Shown in pieces: positions 8,326-18,613 of a stretch of DNA of 64,000 nucleotides. The number at the start of each line of letters is the position of its first letter. Position 1 is the first letter of the stretch. The notes below the pieces were generated by a model. The model was not told the origin of the DNA. It ran no database searches and worked only from the letters and a program-made list of their open reading frames with translations. This stretch comes from Candidatus Rokuibacteriota bacterium (GTDB lineage Bacteria > Methylomirabilota > Methylomirabilia > Rokubacteriales > CSP1-6): positions 1 to 64,000 of the forward strand of contig JACQFL010000045.1 in assembly GCA_016200085.1 (NCBI GenBank). The letters run 5' to 3'. Made by a program: the position numbers and the translations under genes.

Positions 8326-9275
8326 GCCGCGCCCGGGCGCGTGATGCGCGGATTGAGGACGGTGTACGAGATGTCGACGAGCAGGTTGACGACGACGTAC
8401 GCGCTGGCCGTGATGAGCACCACGCCCTGCACGAGCGGATAATCCCGCGTGAAGACCGCCTCCACGATGAGCCGACCGAACCCGGGCACCACGAAGATCT
8501 GCTCCGTCACCACGGCGCCGCCGATCAGGGCGCCCATCTGCAGCCCCAGGATAGTGACCACCGGGATGAGGCCGTTGCGGATGGCGTGACGGAAGACCAC
8601 GGCGCGATCGGCGAGCCCCTTGGCGCGCGCCGTGCGGATGTAGTCGGCGCTCAGCACCTCGATCATCGCGTTCCGCGTCTGGCGCATGAGGACCGCGGCG
8701 AGCGCGGTCCCGAGGACGACGGACGGCATCAGCATCCGCTGGACGTTCGCCACCGGATCCTCCCACCACGGCACGAATCCCGACGCCGGCAGCCAGCCCA
8801 GCCGCACGGAGAAGAACATGATCAGCATGATGCCCAGCCAGAAATTGGGGATGGAGACCCCGCAGAGCGAGATCGCGCTCGTCACGACGTCCCACGCGCT
8901 GTTGCGGCGGACGGCCGCGAAGACCCCGGCGGGAATCGCGATGCCCACGGCGATGAGGATCGCGAAGCACGCCAGCTCGATGGTGATGGGAAGCTTCCGG
9001 GCCACCGTGAACGCCACCGACTGGCGGGTGCGGATCGACTCGCCGAGATCGCCGCGGATCGCGAGCCCCACCCAGCGCGCGTACTGCACGGGCACGGGAT
9101 CCTTCAGCCCGTACTTCTCGCGGATCGCCTCGAGGCCGGCGTCGTCCGCGTCGCTGCCGGCGAGCACGCGCGCGGGATCGCCGGGGATCATGCGCACGCC
9201 GGTGAAGACGACGAGGCTGGCCACGAACAGCGTGATGACGGAGATGACGGCCCGGCGGACCAGAAACTCGAACAC
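8322..9275 (-). CDS. Peptide/nickel-type ABC permease, DppB family
   Basis: Inner-membrane permease, 317 residues, GTG start at 9275. It has the family N-terminus (FLVRRAVISVITLFVASL), the segment GVRMIPGDPARVLAG and the EAA loop YIRTARAKGLADRAVVFRHA. It sits 6 bases after the binding-protein gene and overlaps the DppC gene by 4 bases. With the binding protein it forms the membrane path of a class-5 importer whose substrate may be a peptide, nickel complex, glutathione or another solute. Confidence 0.9.
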   Translation of the reverse strand: MFEFLVRRAVISVITLFVASLVVFTGVRMIPGDPARVLAGSDADDAGLEAIREKYGLKDPVPVQYARWVGLAIRGDLGESIRTRQSVAFTVARKLPITIELACFAILIAVGIAIPAGVFAAVRRNSAWDVVTSAISLCGVSIPNFWLGIMLIMFFSVRLGWLPASGFVPWWEDPVANVQRMLMPSVVLGTALAAVLMRQTRNAMIEVLSADYIRTARAKGLADRAVVFRHAIRNGLIPVVTILGLQMGALIGGAVVTEQIFVVPGFGRLIVEAVFTRDYPLVQGVVLITASAYVVVNLLVDISYTVLNPRITRPGAA

Positions 9276-9281
9276 GGGGTC

Positions 9282-10826
9282 CTACGGCCAGGACGTGCCC
9301 TTCGCCCGGATGAGGCCGTCGGGGACGGCCGTGTAACCCTTGAAGCTCTTCGGGAAGGCCACGATGTAGTTCTGGTGGTAGACGTAGATGACGTTCCGCC
9401 GCGCGGCGAACATGTCGGTCGCTTCGCGGTAGAGCGCCCGGCGCTGATTGACGTCGGTCACCTCGCGCGCCTTGTTCAGGAGCGCGTCGATCCGGTCGTC
9501 GCACGCCAGCGTGCTGTTGAGGCTGCCCTTGCACGTCTGGATCTGGTGGATGTTGCCGTCCGGGTCGACGCGACCGCTCCAGCCGATGAGGAACGTCTGG
9601 GTCTTGCCGTCGTCGTCGTCTTTCAGCGCGGAGGCGAACTCGGACGGCCGCAGCGAGATGTTGAAGCCCGCCTCCTTCGCCATCTGCTGGATGACCTCCC
9701 CCACGCGCCGCTCGCGCGGGTTGTTGACGATCACCATCTCGAACGCGTAGCCGCTCGGGAGCCCGGCCGCGGCCAGCAGCTGCTTGGCCTTCGCGATGTC
9801 GCGCGGCGGGCACTTCCGGCTCTTGTCGAAGAAGACGCTGATGGGCGGGATCGGCGTGCAGCCCGGAGTGTACAGCCCGTCCCACGCCACCTGGTTCAGC
9901 GCCTCACGGTCGATCGAGAGCTCGAACGCCTCGCGCACGCGCGGATCGTTCGCGAGCGGGGTGCCCACGTCGCCCGGCGGGTTCTGCTTGCCCGTCTTGT
10001 TGCGCAGGTTGATGGTGATGCCCTGGTAGCCGAGGCCGGTGACGTTCGAGACCTCGAACTTCGGCTCCTTCTTGAGCGCCACGGCGTCGGTGGGTCCCAC
10101 CTGGTGCATGAGGTCGATGTCGCCGGATTTCAGATTGGCGAGCCGCACGTTGTCGTCGGGGATGATCCGGAAGATCACTTTGTCGAACTTCGCCGACCCG
10201 GGATCGAAGTAGTGCGGCGACCGCTCCACCACGATGCGGTCCTGCGGCACGCGCTCGGCGAACTGCCACGGCCCCACGCACACCGGCGCCGTGCCGAACT
10301 TGTCGCCGAGCTTGTGCACGGCCGCCGGCGACACCGGCATGCCGGCCCGATCGGTGAGCTGCGCGAGGAGCGGCGCGAACGGCGCCTTGAGGCGCAGCCG
10401 CACCGTCGCCTTGTCCACGACCTCCACGGCATCGACGGGGGCGAGCTCGCTCGCGCGATTCGAGCCCTTCAGGGTGCGGTGCCGATCCAGCGAGAAGCGC
10501 ACAGCCTCCGCGTCCATCGGGCTGCCGTCGTTGAACTTCACGTTGGGGCGGAGCTTGATGGTGACGGTCTTGCCGCCGTCGCTGATCTGCGGCAGGTCGG
10601 CCGCGAGCTGGGGCAGGATCCGAAGCTGCTCGTCGATCTCGTAGAGCTTCTCGCAGATGTGCGAGAACACGATCCGCCCGACGTACGTGCGCGCCAGGGA
10701 GGGATCGAGGATGTCGGGGTCCTGGTTGAGGGCGATGGTGAGGGTTTTCTTCTGGGCCTGAGCGGGGAGCGCGCCCCCGACCACGACGACCGCGAGCAGG
10801 GCGACAGCCGCAGAGATTCTCTTCAT
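9282..10826 (-). CDS. Family 5 extracellular solute-binding protein (Dpp/Opp type)
   Basis: Periplasmic binding protein, 514 residues from ATG 10826, which is preceded by GGAGG. A Sec signal peptide (KRISAAVALLAVVVVGGALPAQA) precedes the mature start QKKTLTIALNQDPDILDPS. The family 5 hallmark follows (GKTVTIKLRPNVKFNDGSPM). It is the first gene of the operon with the DppB and DppC permeases. A TATAGT box at 10923-10918 on the minus strand could be its -10 region, but no -35 is convincing. The position next to a gamma-glutamyl gene much further on is not close enough to suggest a substrate. Confidence 0.9.
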   Translation of the reverse strand: MKRISAAVALLAVVVVGGALPAQAQKKTLTIALNQDPDILDPSLARTYVGRIVFSHICEKLYEIDEQLRILPQLAADLPQISDGGKTVTIKLRPNVKFNDGSPMDAEAVRFSLDRHRTLKGSNRASELAPVDAVEVVDKATVRLRLKAPFAPLLAQLTDRAGMPVSPAAVHKLGDKFGTAPVCVGPWQFAERVPQDRIVVERSPHYFDPGSAKFDKVIFRIIPDDNVRLANLKSGDIDLMHQVGPTDAVALKKEPKFEVSNVTGLGYQGITINLRNKTGKQNPPGDVGTPLANDPRVREAFELSIDREALNQVAWDGLYTPGCTPIPPISVFFDKSRKCPPRDIAKAKQLLAAAGLPSGYAFEMVIVNNPRERRVGEVIQQMAKEAGFNISLRPSEFASALKDDDDGKTQTFLIGWSGRVDPDGNIHQIQTCKGSLNSTLACDDRIDALLNKAREVTDVNQRRALYREATDMFAARRNVIYVYHQNYIVAFPKSFKGYTAVPDGLIRAKGTSWP

Positions 10827-10989
10827 GGGGATTCCTCCGATCGATCGCACGCCCGGGCGTTTCCGCTTCGGGCTTCGTGATGGCCTCCGCCGAGTCGACG
10901 ATGTGATCCGGGGTGCCACTATACAGAATCGTGCGTGCGGGCGCTAATTCGGTCGACCCAGAGGGTCACGCGACCTCGCGGTGGTCTGA

Positions 10990-11220
10990 ACGGTCACCGT
11001 CTCCGAGAAGGGCTGGGTCGTCATTCCGGCCGACCTTCGGAGAAAATACAACCTGCACCCGGGCTCGGAAGTCGCGGTGGTCGATTACGGGGGGGTCCTC
11101 GCCCTCGTCCCCGCGTTGACCAGGCCCGTCCGGCAGGCCGCCGGCATGCTGAGAGGGCGGACCTCGCTCACCCGCGCGCTGCTTGCCGAGCACAGGAGAG
11201 AGCGCTTGCGTGGCCGGTAG
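10990..11220 (+). CDS. AbrB/MazE-type antitoxin (VapB-like), no canonical start codon
   Basis: Swapped-hairpin DNA-binding antitoxin partner of the PIN toxin that follows. The reading frame gives TVTVSEKGWVVIPADLRRKY, a typical AbrB-fold start, then a C-terminal toxin-binding tail ending RRERLRGR at TAG 11218-11220. The frame is closed upstream by TGA 10987-10989, two codons after a GTG at 10981. No ATG, GTG or TTG lies between the stop and the conserved domain, so translation either uses a rare start or the start has been lost by a small mutation. Its 3' end overlaps the toxin start by 11 bases, as expected for a pair. Confidence 0.65.
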   Translation, partial: TVTVSEKGWVVIPADLRRKYNLHPGSEVAVVDYGGVLALVPALTRPVRQAAGMLRGRTSLTRALLAEHRRERLRGR

Positions 11221-11641
11221 GCCCGCGGCCTACGTGCTCGACAGCTTCGCGCTCCTGGCCTACCTCGAGGGCGAAGCAGGGATGCCGCGAGTCCGATCGG
11301 TCCTCGCAGGCGCGCAGGCACGGCGCCACACCGTGTATCTGTCACTGATCAACCTCGGCGAGGCACTCTCCATCACGGAGCGCGAGCGCGGGCTCGTCGC
11401 GGCCCGCCGCACGCTGGGGGCGGTGGATCAGCTCCCCCTGGAGATCGTGCCGGTCTCACGCGCGACCGTACTGGAGGCGGCACACATCACGGCCCGCTTC
11501 CCGATCGCGTACGCCGACGCCTTCGCCGTGGTGGCCGCGCAGGACCGCGGGGGTATCGTGATGACAGGAGACCCGGAGTTCGGGCCGCTCGCCGCCGCCG
11601 GTCTCGTTCACGTCGAGTGGTTGCCTCGGCGGCGGTCCTGA
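11210..11641 (+). CDS. vapC: PIN-domain ribonuclease toxin, VapC family
   Basis: Toxin RNase of a type II toxin-antitoxin system, 143 residues. The acidic active-site residues are in place: Asp in YVLDSFALLAYLEGE, Glu in NLGEALS, Asp in YADAFAVVAA and Asp in MTGDPEF. Start GTG 11210 is chosen because AGGAGAG lies about nine bases upstream and it overlaps the antitoxin stop. The domain looks intact while the antitoxin start looks damaged. Such pairs are often mobile between genomes. Confidence 0.85.
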   Translation: MAGRPAAYVLDSFALLAYLEGEAGMPRVRSVLAGAQARRHTVYLSLINLGEALSITERERGLVAARRTLGAVDQLPLEIVPVSRATVLEAAHITARFPIAYADAFAVVAAQDRGGIVMTGDPEFGPLAAAGLVHVEWLPRRRS

Positions 11642-11709
11642 CCGGCTCGTCGTCGCCTGCCCGCCCCTCGCAAATGCTGGATTCCCGTCCGCCGCCGGTG
11701 TTGTGATCG

Positions 11710-12003
11710 TCAACGGTAACTCCCGTCGCTGACGCCGGGACGCGGATCGACCGGCAACGCGATCTCCATCATCTGGCTCAGACTGAGCGCAGCGACCGGT
11801 CGGAATTCGCTGCACTCGACGACATCGGGCGGCACGTAGCGGTCGAGACGATGGCAGAACACCCGGACGTCCTGATCACCGTGCCGTCGATAGAGGTGCG
11901 AGTGCTTGCACCCGGTGCAGAGGCTCTGGCCGCCGACCGAGCGGTGGCGGTACGGCTGAGCGGCGGTGTGAATGTGGAACTCTTCGAAATCGAACGTGCG
12001 CAT
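11710..12003 (-). CDS. Small cysteine-containing hypothetical protein
   Basis: Protein of 97 residues from ATG 12003; the family is not recognised. A possible metal site is built from CTGCKH, then VFCH and VVECSEF, that is four cysteines with nearby histidines over about 40 residues, resembling a zinc ribbon. The N-terminus (RTFDFEEFHIHTAAQPYRHR) is also histidine-rich. No signal peptide is seen. It lies between the toxin gene (convergent) and tRNA-Phe (same strand). Longer in-frame starts up to 12126 would run into the tRNA and are rejected. Confidence 0.55.
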   Translation of the reverse strand: MRTFDFEEFHIHTAAQPYRHRSVGGQSLCTGCKHSHLYRRHGDQDVRVFCHRLDRYVPPDVVECSEFRPVAALSLSQMMEIALPVDPRPGVSDGSYR

Positions 12004-12093
12004 CGAAGCCCCCTGTCTGATCGCTATCGTGTCATCGGCCACCTCCTGATCGCGTTCGCCGTCATAGGTCTCCCCGAGCGCCTCGTGAAAAAA

Positions 12094-12169
<76 letters not shown>

Positions 12170-12236
12170 ATCCAGGTGAGCCGCACGCGAACCGTGTGAG
12201 GATACCAGAGGCGGCGCGCGGCGTCGAGGCGAAGCC

Positions 12237-12694
12237 CTATTCGACCGCGGCGACCGCCCCGATGGGCCCGCTCTTCTGGAAGATCAGGAGCACGATCACG
12301 GTCTCGCCCGGCGCCAGCGGGCGCGTGAAGTCCGCGAGATCGACCCGCGGGCCGTTGGGGCGCAGGCTGACCACGCTCTTGCCCGGCACCCAGAGCGTCG
12401 GGCCGAGGCCCTTGGTGTCGACGTCGTCGGGCGCCGGCGCGGTGCCCGGCGGCACCACGAGCACGGCCCGGCTCACCGGCGATTGCGCGGCCACGAGGAG
12501 ATCGCCGAACTTGCCGGTGGAGCTCAGATCGACGTAGAGCGTGGCCTGCGCGCCCTGGCGCACGATGCGCGCGTTCTGGGGGCGGATGCGCACCCCCCCG
12601 ATGTCCTCCACGGCCGGGTAGTGGACGCAGCCCGCGAGGGCCGCCGCCAGCGCGGCGGCGACGAGCAGCGCCGGCGCGGCGCCGGGCCGGCGCG

Positions 12695-12698
<4 letters not shown>
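12237..12698 (-). CDS. PCuAC-like lipoprotein lacking the copper ligands
   Basis: Predicted lipoprotein of 153 residues: a signal peptide ends in the lipobox LAGC near residue 20. The rest resembles the periplasmic copper chaperone PCu(A)C fold (QGAQATLYVDLSSTGKFGD, then a TRPLAPGETVIVLLIFQKSG ending strand pair). In copper-binding members a His/Met segment lies before the RPL motif. Here that stretch is NGPRVDLADFTRPL, and the earlier Met/His pair is also missing, so copper binding is doubtful. GTG 12698 overlaps the aminotransferase stop (GTGA), so it is co-translated with that gene. Role unknown. Confidence 0.65.
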
Positions 12699-14013
<1,315 letters not shown>

Positions 14014-14017
<4 letters not shown>

Positions 14018-15042
14018 CGGACCCGTCCTTTCCCGCGTCGCCTCGTCCGCCCCATTCTACCCAATGTCGGCCCGCCGGCCGCCGCCCCCAGGAGCCCCAC
14101 GATCCCGGCGTGGACGTCGAGGGGCAGCCCGTCCACGGTGGGCTCGCGGCGGAGCGTGAGGCCGTCGACCGCACCCGCCGCCACGCAGGCGACCACCATG
14201 CGGCGCTCGAGCGCCGGGGTGTGGAGCAGCGGGCGGCCCGCCAGCCGCTCGAGGGCGGCGACGATCCCGTAGGCGCCCCAGTTCGACGTGCCCGCGACGA
14301 CCAGGTGGTCCACGCGCACCACGGAGGCGATCTGCGCGAGCATCCCACCCTGCCGCACCAGCCGCGCGCGCACGTTCCCCATCCCGATCTCGTTGCCCCC
14401 GTCACCGACGGCGATCGTCACGGGAAACCGGCCGGGCCGCTTGACCCGACCGGTTGCACGACCCCGGAGCGGCGCCGCGCCTTGCTCGGGCCACCCACGG
14501 CCTGAGCCGGCCTCGCCGACCCCGCGGCGCGCCGCACCTTTCTCGGGCCACCCACGGCCCGAGCCGGCCTCGCCGACCCCGCGACAAAAGATCTCGTCCA
14601 GCGGCGCGTTCCACTCGCGCACCGACCGCCCGCGCGCGTTCAGGTAATCCCCGGAGCGCGCGCGCCCCGGCCGCTCGATGGCGACGAGGTGGGTCGGGCG
14701 CTCGCCCGCGAGCAGGCCATCCGTGGTGGAGGCGCCGATGACGCCGGACGTCGGCTCGCCGAGCGCACGCAGCGCCGAGCGCAGCACGGGGATCGCGTGG
14801 GGATCGCTGACGTAGCGGACGCGCGCGCCGCGGCGGCGCAGCGCCCGGCCGAGCACGGCGGCGCCGGGCGGGCCGTCGGTCTCGGGGGCGCCGGGCGCCA
14901 CGGTGAAGCCGGTGACGATGAGCACGCGGCGCGCGTGCAGGAGCGCGCGCGCCGCCCCGAGCGCACCGCCCGGGCGGAAGAACGCCTCGATCCCACGCCC
15001 GCCGGGGTCGAGCGCCAGCAGGCTGTCGATGGCGTCGCGCAC
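14014..15042 (-). CDS. D-glutamate cyclase-like protein (DUF4392) with an in-frame repeat insertion
   Basis: The family interconverts D-glutamate and 5-oxo-D-proline. The 342-residue frame starts at GTG 15042. Matches are the N-terminal VLIVTGFTV and GAPETDGPPGA and the highly conserved AVGDGGNEIGMGNV, then TSNWGAYGIVAAL near the C-terminus. Between residues about 155 and 203 there is a low-complexity insertion containing GSGRGWP twice, encoded by a two-unit DNA repeat also found at 53211-53328. The reading frame is kept across it. The gene overlaps the downstream aminotransferase by ATGA. Whether the inserted protein is active is not known. Confidence 0.8.
14471..14582. repeat. Two-unit dispersed repeat inside the D-glutamate cyclase gene
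   Basis: Units 14471-14525 (55 bases) and 14526-14582 (57 bases) are near-identical. Each contains CTCGGGCC-ACCCAC-GGCC, which forms a short hairpin (full eight-base stem in the second unit). The minus-strand core GGCTCGGGCCGTGGGTGGCC recurs, also twice, in the intergenic element at 53211-53328. Confidence 0.85.
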
Positions 15043-15057
15043 GGCGCCCCGACGCTA

Positions 15058-16866
15058 TCACCGGCGCGGCTCGAACAGCAACACCTGCCACGCCGCGAGC
15101 GGCCGCGTGACGGCGGCGCCCCCGAAGGCGCGATCGGCGCTGTCGATCAGCACGCGGGCGCCCGCGGGCCCCGACCACGTCACGGGCTCAGCTCCGAGGT
15201 TCGCGACGAGGACCACGCGCTCGCCCGACGGGCCCGCTCGCTCCAGCGTCAGCACGCGGCCGTCCTCGGCGAGGCGCGCGCGCGCCCGCGGCTTGCCGAG
15301 GGCGCCGAGGGCGGGATGCTCTCGGCGCAGCGCGAGCCAGCGGCGGTAGAACTCGCGCAGCTCCCGGTGGCGAGGGGCCGAGGCCAGCGCGTGGTTCAGC
15401 CGCGCGCGCACGAACGTCGCCGGATCGCCCGGATCGGGGATCGGGCCCTGCCAGGCGAAGCGCTCGAACTCCCCGGCGCGCCCGCGGCGCACGGCCTCGG
15501 CCAGCCCGCGGTCGAGGAACGAGGTGAAGTACGGGAACGGCGCCGTCTCGCCGTACTCCTCGCCCATGAAGAGCAGGGGGACGGCCGGGGCGGCGAGCAT
15601 CAGCGCGGCGGCCAGCTTCACGGCCTCGAAGGGCGCGATCGTCCCGAGCCGACCGCCCTGGGCGCGGTTGCCCACCTGATCGTGCGTCTGGGTGGCGATG
15701 ACGAAGCGATCGCCCTCGAGGTCGGCGCTGGCGGTGCCGCGCGCGCCCCCGAAGTACGCCGAGGGCTCCCCCTGGAACGCGAAGCCCTCCGCGAGGGTCC
15801 GGGGCAGCTGGCCCGCGCGGCCGAAATCGACGTAGTACCCCGCGCGCTCGCCGGTGAGGGTGACGTGCAGGGCGTGGTGGAAATCGTCGGACCACACGGC
15901 ATCGAGCCCGAGCCCGCCCGCGCGCGCCGGCAGCACGATCCGCCGGTCGTTGTCGTGGGACTCCGCGATGACGTGCGCGGGCTTGCCCAGCCGCGCGCCC
16001 GCCTCCCGCGCGGCCTGGGCCACCTCGGTGAGCACGTGGACGCCGCTCGCGTCGTGGATGGCGTGGATGGCGTCCAGACGCAGGCCGTCGAGGTGGAACT
16101 CGCCGATCCAGGCGCGCGCGTTCTCGACCACGTGCCGGCGGACGGCGCCGCTCTCGGGCCCGTCGTAGTCGATCGCGGCGCCCCAGGGGGTCTTGTACCG
16201 CTCGCTGAAGTACGGGCCGAACTCGGCGAGGTAGTTGCCCTCGGGGCCGAGGTGGTTGTAGACGACGTCGAGGATCACGCTGAGCCCGCGCGCATGGCAG
16301 GCGTCGACCAGGCGACGCAGGCCCCGCGGGCCGCCGTAGGTGGACTGCGGCGCATAGAGATGGACGCCGTCGTAGCCCCAGTTGCGCGAGCCCGGGAACT
16401 CCGCCACCGGCATGATCTCGATGGCGGTCACCCCGAGGTCGACGAGCCCGGGCAGGTAGGGGATCACGCCCTCGAAGGTGCCCGCCGTGCTGAACGTGCC
16501 CACGTGCAGCTCGTAGATGGCCTGCTCGGCGAGCGGCGCTCCGCGGAAGCCCTGGTCCGTCCACGCGAACGCGTCGGGGTCGACCACGACCGACGGCCCG
16601 TGGACGCCCTGGGGCTGGAAGCGCGAGACGGGGTCCGGACGATACCGCTCGCCGTCGAGCCGGTACTGGTACCGGGTGCCCGCCGCCGCCTCGGAGACGG
16701 ACACCTCCCACACGCCGTCGGCCCCCGCGACCATCGGCGCCGGCGGGCGCCCCTCGATCGCGAGCTCCACGGACCGGCAGCGCGGCGCCCAGACGGCGAA
16801 GCCGGCGCCGCCCGCATGAAGGCTTGCGCCCAGTGGCTTCCTACGGTCAAATTGTGCGAGAGTCAC
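15058..16866 (-). CDS. treZ: Malto-oligosyltrehalose trehalohydrolase (TreZ)
   Basis: GH13 enzyme that releases trehalose from maltooligosyl trehalose. It has 602 residues from GTG 16866 (TLAQFDRRKPLGASLHAGG). An N-terminal CBM48/E-set domain (FAVWAPRCRSVELAIEG) is followed by the TIM barrel with DVVYNHLGPEGNYL, the nucleophile Asp in DGLRLDAIHAI, the acid Glu in HVIAESHDND, and ETAPFPYFTSFLD late in the barrel. Its partner TreY is not in the window. It diverges from the GH57 gene with a 46-base gap and belongs to the alpha-glucan cluster. Confidence 0.92.
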   Translation of the reverse strand: MTLAQFDRRKPLGASLHAGGAGFAVWAPRCRSVELAIEGRPPAPMVAGADGVWEVSVSEAAAGTRYQYRLDGERYRPDPVSRFQPQGVHGPSVVVDPDAFAWTDQGFRGAPLAEQAIYELHVGTFSTAGTFEGVIPYLPGLVDLGVTAIEIMPVAEFPGSRNWGYDGVHLYAPQSTYGGPRGLRRLVDACHARGLSVILDVVYNHLGPEGNYLAEFGPYFSERYKTPWGAAIDYDGPESGAVRRHVVENARAWIGEFHLDGLRLDAIHAIHDASGVHVLTEVAQAAREAGARLGKPAHVIAESHDNDRRIVLPARAGGLGLDAVWSDDFHHALHVTLTGERAGYYVDFGRAGQLPRTLAEGFAFQGEPSAYFGGARGTASADLEGDRFVIATQTHDQVGNRAQGGRLGTIAPFEAVKLAAALMLAAPAVPLLFMGEEYGETAPFPYFTSFLDRGLAEAVRRGRAGEFERFAWQGPIPDPGDPATFVRARLNHALASAPRHRELREFYRRWLALRREHPALGALGKPRARARLAEDGRVLTLERAGPSGERVVLVANLGAEPVTWSGPAGARVLIDSADRAFGGAAVTRPLAAWQVLLFEPRR

Positions 16867-16912
16867 GTTCCGGCCGGCTCCCTGGTCCCGATCGTGCGGA
16901 AAGGTACGCGCG

Positions 16913-18610
16913 ATGGCTTCTCCGTTCTCCCTGGTCCTGCACACCCATCTTCCGATGGTGGTCAATCACGGGCGCTGGCCCCACGGGAGCGACTGGCTGT
17001 GCGAGGCGGCCTTCGAGTGCTACCTGCCCCTGCTCGACACCGCGCACCGCCTGGTGGCCGACGGCATCTCGCCCAAGTGGACGCTGAACATCACGCCGGT
17101 GCTGTGCGAGCAGCTGACGTCGCCTGAATTCCAGAAGGAGCTGTCCTTCTACTACGAGAACGTCCGGCGCGCCTGCGTGGAGAGCCGCGAGCACTTCGAG
17201 CGCGACCGTAACCGGAAAATCGTCGACCTCACCCACTTCTGGGAGGATTTCTACGAGCGGATGTGGGAACTGCACCGGCGCATCGGCGGCGACATCCCGG
17301 GCACGTTCGCGGAGCTCCAGCGCCAGGGCCACGTGGAGGTCATCACCTGCGCCGCCACCCACGGCTACCTGCCCCTCCTCTCGCGCGACGAGTCGATCCA
17401 CCTGCAACTGCGCACGGCCGTGCAGACCCATCGCCGGCACTTCGGCGTGGCGCCGCGCGGGATCTGGCTGCCCGAGTGCGCCTACCGGCCTCGCTACGAG
17501 TGGACACCGCCCACCGGGCGCGAGCGCGGGGGCCCGCGCACCCTTCGCCCGGGCATCGAGGAGATGCTGGCGCAGCACGGCCTCGAGTACTTCGTGGCTG
17601 ACGCGCACCTCATCGCCGCCTCCGAGCCGGTCTTCATGTACCGAGAGTACATGCCGCTGCGCGGCAGCCTGGGTAACGAGCCGCCCCTCGAGGTGCCGCG
17701 CCAGGCGCGCCGGTCGCCCTACCGGCCGTACCGGGTGACCTCCCGCGGCGGCACCGGCTCGGCGATCGTGTTCTTCCGCGATCCCCGCACCACGGTGCAG
17801 GTCTGGAGCCGCGAGCAGGGCTATCCCGGCGACGTCAACTACCTGGAGTTCCACAAGAAGCACTTCCCCGGAGGCCTGCGCTTCTGGCGCATCACCGACG
17901 GCTCGAACGACCTCGGCCGCAAGGAGCCCTACGATCCCGCGGTGGCCGCCGAGCGGGTGCGCGGGCAGGCCCAGCACTTCGTGGAGCTGGTGCGCGAGGC
18001 GCTGAAGGACGCCTCCGCCGACGGTCCCGCCTTCGTGTGCTCGCCGTACGACGCCGAGCTCTTCGGCCACTGGTGGTTCGAGGGCCCGGCCTTCCTCGAA
18101 GAGGTCTCGCGGCGCTTCGCGTCCGTCGGCGTCACGCCCACCACGCTGGGCGAGTCGCTGGCCCACGTGCCGCCCACGGCCACCGTCCAGCTGCCCGAGG
18201 GCTCGTGGGGCGAGGGCGGCGATCACCGCGTGTGGCTCAACCCCGACACGGAGTGGACCTGGGACCGCGTCTACAGCGCGGAGGCGGAATGGGTGGAGCT
18301 CTCGCGCGCGGGCGCGGCCGGCGGCGGCGAGCTCCGCCGCGTGCTCGCCCAGGCCACCCGCGAGCTGCTGCTGCTCGAGGCCTCCGACTGGCAGTTCCTC
18401 ATCACCACCTGGGCCGCGCGCGACTACGCCGAGCGCCGGGTGGCCGAGCACTACGCGGAGTTCAAGCGGCTCAGCGAGATGGTGCGCACGCTCGCCGGCG
18501 GCCAGCCCCTCTCGCCGGAGGCGGGCGAGACGCTGCGGCGCCTGGAGCGGGAGGACTTCGTGTTTCCCGATCTCGACGCGGCGTGGGGCGAGGCGCCGCG
18601 CAGCGCCTGA
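16913..18610 (+). CDS. GH57 1,4-alpha-glucan branching enzyme
   Basis: Predicted branching enzyme of family GH57 (565 residues), which makes alpha-1,6 links in a glucan. The barrel starts SLVLHTHLPMV. The catalytic Glu is in IWLPECAYRPRYEW, and the acid Asp is in CSPYDAELFGHWWFEG, followed by the C-terminal helical domain rich in Trp (GEGGDHRVWLNPDTEWTWDR). Length and motifs fit the TK1436 type. It is the first gene of a run of five overlapping or closely spaced genes (glgC, GH57, glgE, maltokinase follow). Confidence 0.88.
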   Translation: MASPFSLVLHTHLPMVVNHGRWPHGSDWLCEAAFECYLPLLDTAHRLVADGISPKWTLNITPVLCEQLTSPEFQKELSFYYENVRRACVESREHFERDRNRKIVDLTHFWEDFYERMWELHRRIGGDIPGTFAELQRQGHVEVITCAATHGYLPLLSRDESIHLQLRTAVQTHRRHFGVAPRGIWLPECAYRPRYEWTPPTGRERGGPRTLRPGIEEMLAQHGLEYFVADAHLIAASEPVFMYREYMPLRGSLGNEPPLEVPRQARRSPYRPYRVTSRGGTGSAIVFFRDPRTTVQVWSREQGYPGDVNYLEFHKKHFPGGLRFWRITDGSNDLGRKEPYDPAVAAERVRGQAQHFVELVREALKDASADGPAFVCSPYDAELFGHWWFEGPAFLEEVSRRFASVGVTPTTLGESLAHVPPTATVQLPEGSWGEGGDHRVWLNPDTEWTWDRVYSAEAEWVELSRAGAAGGGELRRVLAQATRELLLLEASDWQFLITTWAARDYAERRVAEHYAEFKRLSEMVRTLAGGQPLSPEAGETLRRLEREDFVFPDLDAAWGEAPRSA

Positions 18611-18613
18611 GCG

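Noticed and set aside
10981..10992. TGA upstream of the VapB-like domain as a second selenocysteine codon
   Set aside because: It precedes the folded domain, is not at a redox site and has no SECIS-like hairpin at the right spacing.
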